Shown here in pieces: positions 47,147 to 58,799 of a stretch of 64,000 bases of DNA. The notes under the pieces were generated by a model, which did no database searches, was not told the DNA's origin, and worked only from the letters and a program-made list of their open reading frames with translations. Position numbers and translations under genes: made by a program. Source of the DNA: Podaxis mareebaensis (taxonomy: Eukaryota; Basidiomycota; Agaricomycetes; Agaricales; Agaricaceae); contig JAEUWP010000174.1 in NCBI GenBank assembly GCA_018524725.1, forward strand, positions 1-64,000. The letters run 5' to 3'. How positions within the stretch are numbered: the first letter of the stretch is position 1; every line of letters starts with the position of its first letter.

Positions 47147-49619
47147 ATGGACACTCGTCATGCCTCAGAAACGCAGTCTGCAAGCGCTTCCATGCATGCG
47201 GCCTTGTCCTCGTCTCCTCCAGCATCTGGCGGATTCTTCAACAATGCGCATCATCTTACTATTATACAGCCTACGATGAATGATGTGAACTACCATTTCA
47301 GTCGGACTGGACCCACTGGTATGTTCTTGGTTATAGTGGCTGAAGTCGCAGAGCACTTATATCACACCAGTGCTCGAATGGCTCTCTGGACACGTAGCAA
47401 AGGGCGCAGAGTTTGACTCCTCAGAACGTTATCCCCCTCCGTTATGTCACCCGGGAACTCGGGTCGGAATCCTGCAAACCGCTCGGACATGGTTAGATGG
47501 CAACTCTGATCGCTCGGAGAAAATCTTGTGGATAAACGGGCCTCCGGGCGTCGGAAAAAGTGCACTCATGCAGACTATCGCGGAGTCTGAGCCTGCGGAA
47601 CGCCGGGGAGCTACATTCTTCTTCTCGCGGCCTAATCATCGCGATAACCCTCAACAGGTCTTCATTACTATTGCATACCAACTCGCCGTTATGGATCCAT
47701 TTTACAGGGACCACATGATGGAATTGATGTATAGCAATCCCCAACTTGTTGGTAAAGGGCTACGTGAGCAATTCAAGATGTTCATCGAAACACCATTTAC
47801 CCAGGCGAAGGTCACCGCCAGCTCCGAATGCCCTCGTTCAATATTACTCGATGGGCTTGACGAGTGCGAAGGAGAACAAGCCCAACGCGATATTATCGAC
47901 CTCATAGTTTCCTTTCTCCTTCGATTTCCCAACTCTCCTATCCGTTGGATAATCGCTAGTCGTCCAGAACAGCACCTAAAAAGAAGCTTCTCGCGCCATC
48001 GCCGATCGTCGGTCTTCTGGACTTTGGACGTCCCAATTGATTCCGATGACAGTTGCAAGGACGTTGAACGATTTCTAAGGGACAGCTTCTCACTCATTCG
48101 TGAAAACTACATCGACTCTTTCCCAGCCGATAAGCAGTGGCCGAATGAAAGCCAGTTCTTGGAGATTGCAAGAGCTGCGTCCGGCCTCTTTGCTTTCGCG
48201 TCGCTGGTCTCCAAATTTATCAATGACCCTACGCATGGCGATCCCGTGTCTCAGCTTGAATGTGTTCTTCAAATCATTCGGTCTGGAGAAAAGCTACCCT
48301 CCGCCAACCCACTCTTGGCTCTTGACGCACTCTATCTCCACATCATGAACAGCATACCCCGAATGACACTTCCAGTCACACAACGGCTCCTCGGTTATAT
48401 CTTTCTCTCTGATTTTTTCTGGAGGAGAATTAGCTGCAAACCCTTTGTCCAACACTTCCTGCAGCCTACTTGGGGGACACTGTGGGCTATAGCTAATTCC
48501 CTGGGGATTGAGCAAAGCGCCGTCTATGGTGCTCTCCATAAGCTCCATTCAGTGCTCCGAATTCCACCAGCAGAGCAAGCCTCGTCTCTCAGAGTCTCTG
48601 TTTTCCATTCATCGTTCTCCGATTTCTTGTATGATGCTCGTCGGTCGCGGGAATTTTCGATCAACACTAGGGAATTGTTCACATTCCTGTGGTGGCGCTA
48701 TTACCAGATCTTGCAACAGGCCAATAACAGCAGTAAGTCGCCAATAACTGAAGTCTTGCATTGGGTCTTGATTGTCTTTGTCAAAATTAGCTCCTGATCC
48801 TCGCTCACAACTCATCCGATTATCCTGGGGACATCCCGACACCCGTAAAACGTCACTCCTCAGGAAGCTGATGTACTATGAAGCAAGTGACTTCTGGGCA
48901 AAAGACTTAATGATCCAAATTTCGCTTTTTGGACAACGTGCCTCTGAAATCCTCGTCTCGAGGGGGGATCTCGTTCATCGGTCTGAGAACGATATGGGCA
49001 GACATTACACTTGCGTTATTGATTTCAGGGCTCAAGACATCATGACCGTGCTTGAAGCACTCAAGACTCTGGATTCAAGTCAATGGAAGGGTTACTTTGG
49101 TGGTCTCGAGGATATTGCACTTTTCTACGTCAGTATCAAGAATGATGTAAGCCAAGCTGCTACCTTCAACTTCTCAGCGTTTACTTACAATGACGTCTCC
49201 AGGCAGCCCCCGAGATTCGTGAGACATTGGTCAAAGAATGTAGTGTGCCATCGTTGGCAGACGAACAAGGCTCCAACCCGTTATTTACTGCCCGATACGT
49301 TTGGAATCTCTCTCCCACTTTCACCTTCTGGGATGCAATTCTTTACAGATGGGCTGAATTCGAGAGCGAGGTGAGCCTTCTCGTTCGATTCAGAGATCGA
49401 GTTGCATGTTTCCTGTGTTATGTAAAGCCGACGTCCTCCGATCCCGAGCCGTGGACCCTGGAACGAGTTCGGAGGCAACTGGAAACTGATCCCGCTTCAA
49501 TTCTGTCAATCGATTTGTTTGGTGGATGCTTTCTGATTGTAATCAGGGAAGAAACAACTGGCGACGGAAAGAAAATCAATTGGCTCCATGGGTTTGAATT
49601 CCCCAAAGGACTGCAGTGA
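47147..49619 (+). CDS. NACHT NTPase (Agaricales NLR-like), about 768 aa
   Basis: Four exons (47147-47318, 47371-48732, 48791-49146, 49203-49619) total 2,307 nt. The N-terminal about 57 residues are Ser/Ala-rich and end in GGFFNNAHHLTIIQPTMNDV, a short motif often seen ahead of NACHT in this group. Then the module entry GAEFDSSERYPPPLCHPGTR, Walker A GPPGVGKSAL (residue about 114), FFFSRPN, Walker B ILLDGLDECEGEQ (about 214), WIIASRPEQHLKRSFS, and a winged-helix part ending FHSSFSDFLYDARRS. The C-terminal about 255 residues have no WD40, TPR or ankyrin repeats and are unrecognised. Resembles the NACHT modules of the 28534 gene but has no kinase. Confidence 0.85.
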
Positions 49620-51648
49620 ACCCTCTGTTTCTTTTTGGATCTTAGCAGTAGGTGCGACAGACAAGGCAGGTTGTATCCATTATATACCGGTGCCCTCACG
49701 GAATACCTATACTCAACCGATTTGATTGGAGACACTCGTGTAAGATTCTGTGATGGTCGAATGGCATTAGACGGCCGAAGTATGCTTTGAAACCCCAGAC
49801 ATATTTGTTTCCCGACCTGAAGCTGGGACGTGGAGGCGCACCCCCATGATCAATATCTCAAGGGTGATCGTGGTTGAGTATTGACGATTCCCAATATCCA
49901 TCTTGCAAATGCAAAGTTCATAGGGACGACAATTCCTTAAGAGAGATCCATTGTATGTTTCGATGTGGGAAATCAAGATTCTGAGCCCAGTCTGGGCCAC
50001 GTTAATAGCGATTCACGAATAGATAGTACTACTTGCCATCTTACGCGTCGAGCCGTTGTAGATACAATTTCACGAATATCTCCAACGCATGTCCTGGCAG
50101 ATCACTCGTTCAACGGGATTATTCTTCGTAGTCTTAGAAAGCCTCCCGAATGCGCTGTATTTGTACCTGCACACGCGCATACAACTACACCCCTCTCTTA
50201 TCCTTTTTCTTTTCTCTCCCTTCGAGGTTGAAGGAACGAGCCTCAAGGATTGACGGACGCAATCGCACTCGCACACCGAGTGGCTTGGCGGCTGCTTTTT
50301 ACTTTTTCTCTGTGTCTAACCTCTTTATAGAACTTACGATGATGATGTGTATCCTCGGTCACGTTTCGGAGCCGCCAAGGACGGGGACATGGGACCAAGA
50401 TGAATGCTACGCATTTCCACAACAATCCTTATTTGACGTTTGCTCTCTCGCGGTGATGTTTCTCTCCAACGTCGATGTACAGGATTGATGTATGCGCTAC
50501 GGCTCTCTTGCAAAGGTTTTCACTGATGTTCTTGTTTATCACCGCTCAGGCCCTTCCACGTGTGGTCGTTTCAGGCACTTATTCTATGAGAAGCGAAACC
50601 CCCCGGTTGGACCCTGAAATACAGGAACTTACTACGTACGTCTGGCATTGTGCGACAAAAAGAAACGTCACGGTCGAAACCTGCTTACGAAAGAACCCAG
50701 GCATTCCTATGAGTGTTTCCCTCGTCGGTGTGGACTTTTCACACACACACACCCACAAGCACTTGGGCTTCTCTTCGGTTCCTGGCTGTTCCTTGGATCA
50801 TTTTCGCCGTTTGTGCGTTGGGCGAGTCTATACTCGGGTGCCTCCCTTGGCAGGTGAAATGAACGGAAAAATTGGTCGAGGTGAATTCGTGACTCGGTAA
50901 GTACTCTACTGCTATCACAGGTAATCAAACAGCCTCATGCCCCTAGGTACGGTCCAGACGACAACGGGCAGTCTTAGCACAAATTCAGCTTCCCTTCCTG
51001 GGTATGCATCCTCACATACCTACGAGCCCGAGTCCCTGCACTCGCAAAGGGCCCTAACCAATCGTGCGGAAGCCAAGCCAAGTAAGCAGTTGAACAGCTT
51101 ACTGCCTGTCAGTTACTAACCGCCTGCCTAGACATCCATATCTTCGCCGGAGACGGGACCTGAACGTTGGCATAACGTTATCATATCTTGATCAACCTCT
51201 TCGTATCCTGAGCCACATGTAGGTGCGATGGATAGATGGAGACAGATCATATTTCGTAAGTGTGCTGAAATTTTTGATGGCCTCACAGCTTTTGCCGAAA
51301 CAAAAGTGGATGGAGTAAAGATATACGGACCTACGTGCCCATGCAGCACATGCTCTGTCGCACGTTAAGCGACTACAGAACTTACTGATGCAGAAGGTGG
51401 GATCTCCCGTTCGACATTTGCCACACGCAACGGTGATGGCGCGGTGATCTAAGTAGTCATGGTCATCTTTTATACTTAGATCCAGCCATGAGACAGCTTT
51501 TTTCCGGTGGCCGAATTTTCGTGGTACTTATTGAAAATGGGTTCTATTTGTCGTAGAACTTCTTCCCCTTTCCCATCATCTTTCCTTATCCCTCTTCGGT
51601 ACATTATCCACCAGCACGCCGTCGTAGCCGCAGGATCGTCCTAAAGAG
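49620..51648. other. Intergenic, about 2 kb, no supported gene
   Basis: Several frames (notably 50475-50900, 141 codons) show no domain, no shared intron structure and biased composition. Contains a short (CA)n stretch near 50740-50750. Confidence 0.45.
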
Positions 51649-53661
51649 ATGACGGACATCGTGTCGGAGATGATTCTGGACGCCGTCCAGCCTGGCTCGA
51701 TTTTTCTGGGAGGGGTTGCGGCCTGCATGTATGCTCAGTTTAATTGGCCCGTCATAAGGTGCTAATATAGCACTTTCGCAGTCTCTATGGAATCACCTGT
51801 CTGCAGACGTATATCTTCTTCTTTAGAAATCATCGAGACTCGTTGTTCTTTAAGTTATTGGTGAGTCGAGTACCCTCTTAACGTGTTGTGCAGTGATAAC
51901 CCGCTACCTAGATATACACCCTATGGTAGTCCTTATGGGATACAAAGCTTGAGTTGGCTCTAATCACCTGTTCCCTAGGCTCCTAGATTCGCTGCATATG
52001 GCTATGGTGATCCATGGTCTGTACTTTTACTTGATTGAGAACTTTGGTCGCGCTACCGCAATGCTTAAGCCTACATGGTAAGTAATTCCAACGCAACCGT
52101 CTCTGCGGGATAGTAACTTCAGGACAGGAGCCTCCTCGTAAGCGTCCTAACATACTTGTGATCGTTCGAGTCGCCTCAGCGTGTCCTCTCGCGTCAGATT
52201 CATGTATATTTCACGGTGAGCCTTTATTTCTCTTCAGCATGGATATCGCCTCAAAAAACCGCAGGTTGTCAGCGACCTCCTTATCAGGGCGTATGTGCGA
52301 GCTAGAGGAACTCTGCAATGCGACTGACACAGCTCATTAAATCAGTATCTTCGGCAAACGCGTCTGGAGTTGTGAGTACTCCCTCCCCGTGTTCCCATGC
52401 TAGATTCCACTAACTGTACCTAGTGAGCCGTAGCTACGTGCTCACTGCAGGAATCGTAGGTTTAACCACAGGGATCTTTTTACGGCGGCTGATGCAGTGA
52501 TAATCACAGGTTGGTACGACATTGGCTTGCGGAGGTTAGTTCCTTTCCCAGCTTTGGGCTTCCTTGAAATGTCACTAATACGTTGATAGTCACTGGATTC
52601 AGTAAGTACCTAAAAATGCTCCACACGCGAAGGATCGACTTAAAAGGTCTGTGAACTCCAAGTATTCGTCAGCAAGGCGTAAGCGATTTTTTATCACTGC
52701 GGTGCTATATGCTCATTCAAGAATTCAGTTTCCATCTGAAAGGCGGATTTTCGGACTTCCATGTCATCTCTGTGGGTATTTACTCACTTGGATGATGTGC
52801 GCCTGTGGCTATAATTACTCATCGTTCTTTTCGTAAGGCATATTTGTACACGTCCCTGGCAACTGGCGTGGCTGCCGACCTTCTCATCGCTCTTTCGCTC
52901 TGTGTCGGATTGATGAAGACTCGTACCGGCTTCAAGAGGTGATGGTTTAATGCTCCTGAGCGACGCTCGTTTCGCTCACTGTAACCCATAGAACGGATAG
53001 CTTGGTCAATATCTTGATGGCTTATTCCATAAATACCAGTAAGTTGCGCACTTTGATGACACCGGCGACGAGCGCCGAGAGCTTATCGTTATACTTACCG
53101 GATTTAGGTCTTCTCACCACGTATGTTTCGTTCTTTTGTGGAACTATCCATCTGAAACGAGGAACGATTCTAGAATTTGTTCTATTGGGTGCTTCATCAC
53201 TTACACGATCTGGCCACAGAAATTAATCTTCTTGGGTATCTATTTCTGTCTCAGCAAATGTCAGTGCCTATTTCTCCGCCCCTCCTCCTCATGATTGTCT
53301 CGTGCATTACTAAGACAATTAACGAAAATCTAGTGTATTTCAACAGCTTGTTGGCAGCTCTCAACGCACGCCAGTCTCTTCGAGAGAAAATCACAGGCCT
53401 TTCCACGGCACCCACATCCGTGACTGCGGGGGCGTCCGAAACCCAGTTCCGTTCTCGTGCTCGTAGTGGGTTGTATGGCAAGGACTCCGAATTCTACGAG
53501 CTGGAGAGCAGCATTAATCCAAGCTCACCTACGGTATGCACTCCTCTCGTTGGCTTCCCATCTTAAAGTTAATTCCGGTTCAGCAAAAAATCCTTGTCAG
53601 CATTGATCGACACGTTGCCGTTGACGATCATAAGACAGCTGATGTTGGTGTAGCATTGTGA
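51649..53661 (+). CDS. DUF6534-type integral membrane protein
   Basis: ATG at 51649 and TGA at 53659-53661, with about ten short introns. Pieces follow the family order: VAACILYGITCLQTYIFFFRNHRDS (TM1 and loop), LLDSLHMAMVIHGLYFYLIENFG, FGKRVWSLSRSYVLTAGI, DLLIALSLCVGLMKTRTGFKR, TDSLVNILMAYSINT, GLLTT, then YFNSLLAALNARQSLR, the family's best-conserved signature. The hydrophilic tail is Ser/Thr-rich and ends VAVDDHKTADVGVAL. About six to seven membrane segments are expected. The function of these abundant agaricomycete proteins is unknown. Exon borders in 52080-52600 are uncertain; the long low-quality stretch there could hide a defect. Confidence 0.75.
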
Positions 53662-54067
53662 TTTGGTGTGTCTAAAAGCTCTTCGAATCCGTTTTGATTG
53701 TACTGTTATACCTACTACTTCGCTCCTTGTACTCATCTGTAGATTACCTGATGTCGGTCTAGTTGCATTCCCTTGTAACAGCTGTCGTTACTATGAATTA
53801 CACTCGTTTGCCCTCGGATCAGATACATGTCGAATTCGTCTGGCTTCAGACACGATTGTAACGGGTGTCACATCCATAAGCAGCTCCAATAATAAAGAAA
53901 CCCTAATTCTAAACCCAAGAGACTGGGAAAAGATATGTCAGTCCAAGACTATCACCCTTTTAGGTGAAAATCTGGTGTCAATCGACAAGTATCATACAGC
54001 AGATCTGATAAAGTACGCCACTGAGAAACATCGAATTACACACGTTGGTAGCCGATCAACACATTCT
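53662..54067. other. Convergent intergenic stretch
   Basis: The shared 3' flank of the DUF6534 gene and Clf1. A frame at 53663-54271 mostly overlaps Clf1 antisense and is not supported. Confidence 0.5.
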
Positions 54068-56861
54068 TTAGTCATCATCATCGTCAGCGCGCGAACTGGC
54101 AGCGTCGCTCTCCTCATCCTTGTCCTCATCCATCCTCCGATCTTCCTCCCTTCTCGAAGTGGAAGAGGCAGCAACAAATCCAGACAACATCCCACTTGCA
54201 GTTCCGCCAGAACCCCCAGCACCTCCAGTTTTGGCAGCCTGTTCCCTCTTCCAGGCATGCGCCATTTGTAAGAATTTGAATGAGGTTGGGTTCGCCTCGC
54301 GCTCATCATCCGCGAAGACAAGATCCCAGTCTTCGACGGTCTGTCCCGTCTCCTGGTCGACATGCCGTCGTTTGCTGACGATGGGCATCATCGACTGCAC
54401 TTTAGCTACATCTTCTGGCGTGCCGTGAGTTTCTTCGAATGATTTCCAAGTCTCAAGAAGGGCAACTCGCTGTGAGAACAAATCAATATCTTCGGGTAAG
54501 GTAGGATACGTGGGAGAGGCGGGCGTACCTCGCTCTTAAGACCTCGGCTCTTCAGATCTTTGTAACCCCGCTCAAAGACCTGTCTCGCACGAACGGGATC
54601 ACCAGGTGTCATCTTCACTTCCTTCTCCTCATCATCCTCTTCCTCTTCTTCGTCCTCCTCCCTCTCAGCCCTCGGCACAGGAATGGCCTCGCCTTCGAAT
54701 AGGGCATACGAGATCCATACCTTGACGTGTCCGCTCTGTTGCACGAGTTTCTCATACAAGTCCCTTGCGTTCTCGCGCTCGCCTTCTTCGATTTCGAAAT
54801 CGATGTATGCCTTCCATAGCAGTTCTGGCATCGAGAGCGGGGATTGTGAGACGCCAAGTTTGAAAATGGCACGAGTGCGAGCGAAATCTTGCAGCTGCGC
54901 TTCGAGTTCCGCGTATTTGATCCAAGCGGCAGAATTAGAGGGGTCAAACTAGGGGAGATCAGCTAGGTAGTTGTATGCGGTTGTGCAGGGAAAGACCTAC
55001 CTCAAGATATTTCTGGTACAATTGCCGAACACGGTCGAATTCTCGAAGCTATAAAAAAGCGTCAACATTGGCCTTGAAGGCTGCTGTATTTGTAGAACGC
55101 GTACCTCCACCTCGAGATCAATATATCCTTTGAACAAAGCTTCTTTTGGACACATGCCTATGGCAGCGCCCAAAATCTTCCGTGCAGCAGGCAGATCAAG
55201 CCGGCGAACCTCGAATTTGGCGAACATCAACCACAGCTTGGCAAAAGTGAATTGTTTGTGAGGCACGAGTTTGATAGTGGTTTGATATATTTGTCGTGCG
55301 CGGTCATAATCCTAGAGAACTGTGAGGACCATGCCTGAAATTAACCCCAGTCAGAAGCATACCTTCGTCTCGATCTCCTCAAACAAGGCATAATCCAGCC
55401 ACAGGAAAATATATCTCCTCCAATGCCGCTTTTCACCTCCAGGTGGCACTTGCGCCACCGCTCTTTCGTAGACTTCCCGCACTCGACCAGCTGCAGCATC
55501 CATTTCTTCAGCAGTAGCGCCTTCTTCCTTGAGATCCGCCCATGCTCCCTCTTCTAACCGTGCATAGTCGAACCACACGTCATAATTACGGCCGTCATGC
55601 GCTAACTCTTCCTCATATTGTATCCGCCGTTTGCCAAGGACAGTATTTTCGAGTGTTGACCGAGTCCCATGTTGCTTTTCAAATTTGGTATATGATGCAT
55701 ATAGGCCAGCGGATTTTGATCTCGGTATGCGTTCAAGGGCAAACTGAACCCAGTCAGTTTCTGTGAACGATAAATTCAAGGGACACATACCTTGTAGATG
55801 ACCCGAGCGCGTTCATACTCCTTCTGACGCGTCTCCATCTTAGCAAATGCGCCAAAAACAGCCTGAGCCTTTTCCACCTGCTCCTCGTCGTCACCAAAGA
55901 ACTCCAGTGCTGTCTGGAACACCTCGCGCGCCTTGTCCAACCGCCCCCGCTCCTCCTCAAACTTGGCCCATTTCACCCACACCCTCGGATCGGGCCGCAC
56001 AGCGACCCACCGCTCATAAATTGCACTCGCCCTATCCTGCTCATTGTATCGCTGCTCCATCTTGATGTAGGCCTGCCATGCCTTGTCGTCCGGCTCCCAC
56101 TGCATCCATCGTTCGAATACCTGACGAGCTCCAGGGACGTTTTGTAGCAGTTCCTCTAGGTAAACATATTTGTACCACAGTTGATCTACACGTGGTAGGA
56201 GAGTGACAGCGCGGTCGAAGAGATTGCGTGCGTGTTGGACGTTGCGCGATTTGAGCTCCATCTCGGTATACGAGAGCCATAGTTGAATGCTTCGTGGATC
56301 AACGTCGAGGGCGCGTTCGAAGACAGACCTAGAGCGGTCAAAAGCATTTTGACTGGCCTGTTTTACATGTGTAAGAATCCAATAGAAAGGACTTGGCCGT
56401 TGCGTACCTCCCAATTAGCATATTGTAGCCATTCTTTTCTGATTAAGAGAATGAGTATCTAGGATTGAATATTAGGCAATGCCTGACATACATGTTCCCC
56501 CTAGTTCTCCGAATGCGCTCCTCGAACTCCTTCCGTTTCCGACCTTGGTATTCACTGAGCTCTTCAAAATCCTCAACTCGTTGTTTAGGTGCTCGGAATG
56601 TCGGCTCTTGTCGCTCTTGCGCCTGTAGCACGTGTTATCAATTTCCTAAGCTTTTACATTCAGCAAAACGTACGAACCTCACGCAAGATTTGCTCCGCTG
56701 TGATCTATGACAGAAGGTTGATCAGAAAGTTGTGACTAGGTGAATGAGTACGTACTTGAATCGCAGCTGGCGCGCGATTTTTCACCCTGTAGGCTCGTCA
56801 ATCATAGCATGCTATATAATCCGGAAAAATACACAAACCTAGGTGCCCGGCCGTCTTGCAT
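54068..56861 (-). CDS. CLF1: Pre-mRNA splicing factor Clf1/crooked neck (HAT-repeat protein)
   Basis: Scaffold of the Prp19-associated (NTC) complex in the spliceosome, in the nucleus. Minus-strand start MQDGRAPR at 56861, stop TAA at 54068-54070, roughly 750 aa and about ten short introns. The N-terminus shows [18 protein letters not shown] and the conserved [24 protein letters not shown]. Then come many HAT repeats, each with W-Y-E aromatic spacing: [82 protein letters not shown]. Late repeats include [13 protein letters not shown]. An acidic insertion (poly-E/D) and a Gly/Ser/Asp-rich tail finish it. Strong family match. Confidence 0.95.
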
Positions 56862-57401
56862 GTTGACTTTGTTACTGCCTTGAGAAGGTCGATCGTAAAG
56901 GGGAACCCGCCCAAGCATGACATAGCCCTCTGGACATAACATGTCCAAACACTGCTTCGGGAACAAAGTTCGCTAGGACTAAGTATGATATTACGATATC
57001 ACACGCCATGGGCCTTATGGATGTATATAAAGCGCATTCTTTGGGCTGTACCATCAAAAGTAGGTATCTTGCAATGCATCTAGAGTCCGTGCAAATCCAT
57101 CAGTTAAATTCAGTCCTGGTCCATACTTCACCAATGGATAAATTAGACCTCAACCTCTCCTCGGGCATGTCATATCTTGTAGTTCCCCCAAGTGTCGAAC
57201 CACAGAATCAAGAATCACAAACTGATATTCTATGTTACATTGAGTCTGAACGATACTAGCTGGCGTTATTCTGATCAATAAGCTATCGTAAACATTCGTT
57301 ATATAAGAGCGAGCAGATTCAGTAATCATTAGTCTTCGACGTGATCGAAAAAGGTCGGCGTCAAGACAATGGGACATACTATATAACTACCCTGTCTCCT
57401 A
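56862..57401. other. Clf1 upstream region
   Basis: A TATA-like stretch on the minus strand (complement of GTATATAAAG near 57017-57026) is about 160 nt before the Clf1 ATG. No gene seen. Confidence 0.4.
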
Positions 57402-58073
57402 TTATACACGATTCAGACATATTCCAGGTGCGACAGAACTTCCAGAGATAAGGATGTGAAGACTCCCTTCTCGAAATCTGATAGACTTTAATCCAAGATA
57501 AAGATAAGTGGACTGTCCATACGCACTATACTTGTCAGGTTCTTCGGGCATCAGAATGACGTTCGACCGTACCAATAGCTCGCAGCGATCCTCGAAGCTT
57601 TGGACCATCTGAAGATATATCCGGTTTATCACATTGTCCTCTCCATAGGCGGTCACGTCCAAGGACTCCAGGTGTGGCGCCTCGAGGAAGTCCAGGAAGA
57701 CACAAATATCTGGCAAGAGTCCCGCAACTTTGAGGATTTTCAGAGTGGGAAGGACCATGTATCGTGCTACCATGTTGCAACCGGGTTTATCGCACTTTGA
57801 AGACGCTTTGTCCTCCCACTCCAAGTCCCTGTTGCCCCATCCCCGATATATAACCACCAATTCCTCAAGTCTCTGCTCCTGTGCCTTCCCATGCTTCACC
57901 ACTTTCATCCAATGGGATATCTCGACCAGGGAGGTATCGACGAAGACAGCCTTCCGTAGGCGGTTTGTCGGTGGTTGGGACGCTGTACGCGGCTTGTGGT
58001 CCCGGCACCCGAGGCTTTCAAATTTGAAGTGGTAGAGTTCCCTGGGCCAGCAGGGCTCTCGATGTGGGGGCAT
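57402..58073 (-). CDS. F-box/LRR-like fragment, 223 codons, possibly a pseudogene
   Basis: Open on the minus strand from 58073 and upstream to a TAA near 58125. Leucine-rich segments typical of fungal F-box-associated LRRs occur: LPTLKILKVAGLL, LEAPHLESLDVTAYGED and YLGLKSIRFREG. No F-box is visible, and the sequence upstream (58126-58370) gives none. The start is therefore doubtful. It could be the 3' exon of a longer gene or a truncated copy. Confidence 0.4.
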   Translation of the reverse strand: MPPHREPCWPRELYHFKFESLGCRDHKPRTASQPPTNRLRKAVFVDTSLVEISHWMKVVKHGKAQEQRLEELVVIYRGWGNRDLEWEDKASSKCDKPGCNMVARYMVLPTLKILKVAGLLPDICVFLDFLEAPHLESLDVTAYGEDNVINRIYLQMVQSFEDRCELLVRSNVILMPEEPDKYSAYGQSTYLYLGLKSIRFREGSLHILISGSSVAPGICLNRV

Positions 58074-58125
58074 ATTGGAAGAGTGAGGCGGGCCTGTGTC
58101 CTCGGACCAGTCCGCCTGAATTTAT

Positions 58126-58799
58126 TGAAAATGGAATGGTCGGACCCCGGGAAGGAACAATCTGATTCGAGGATCCGTTGCTTGGACCCGCAGTTGGAAG
58201 CGGGCTCTTGTCTGCCTCGTACCTGATCGCTACCGAATTTTCTTTTGGTTATCCATCAGATGATGACAGGAAGGTGAGCTGTAGTGTGGACGTCTTACCT
58301 ATCATTCAAGATTCGGATATTCACTTCCTCACATATTGCTGGCGAGATTCCTTAAAAATCAGTTGAAAGTTTGCCATTGGGTTGGTGAAGCGGTGGGGCG
58401 GTTGATTGCAAAGGGAGCAACGTTTCATAACCGTCCTCTGGTATTTGAAATACCAAAACGAAAATGAAGAAAAAAAAACAAAAACCTTTTCTAAGCCATA
58501 AGGAAACAAAAAGCATGGACACCCAGGTGCACACCAAACCCGATCAGCTAACCGCCCAAAATTACCATAGGGAGAAGATATACCCACAAACCCTTAAGGG
58601 CCGGTGGTAAATATTGATCAGATGTTTAGTCGCGCTAAGTCGTCCTTAAGGAAAGACAACATAGCCTCAGGGGTGAACAGAAGAATGAGTTGAACAAACG
58701 TCACTTCCTAAATGGAACAAGCTAGATACTATTAGCGGACATGATCCGAGAGTAGTCTGAACAAAAACAAAACCGAAGCTCCATAAAAATGCATCAAGA
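58126..58799. other. Intergenic
   Basis: Separase 3' flank. Frames here are short and low in complexity (A-rich at 58460-58490). No gene supported. Confidence 0.45.

Noticed and set aside
50475..50900. 141-codon open frame
   Set aside because: No domain, no intron structure, contains a simple CA repeat and lies in a region with equally long frames in other phases.
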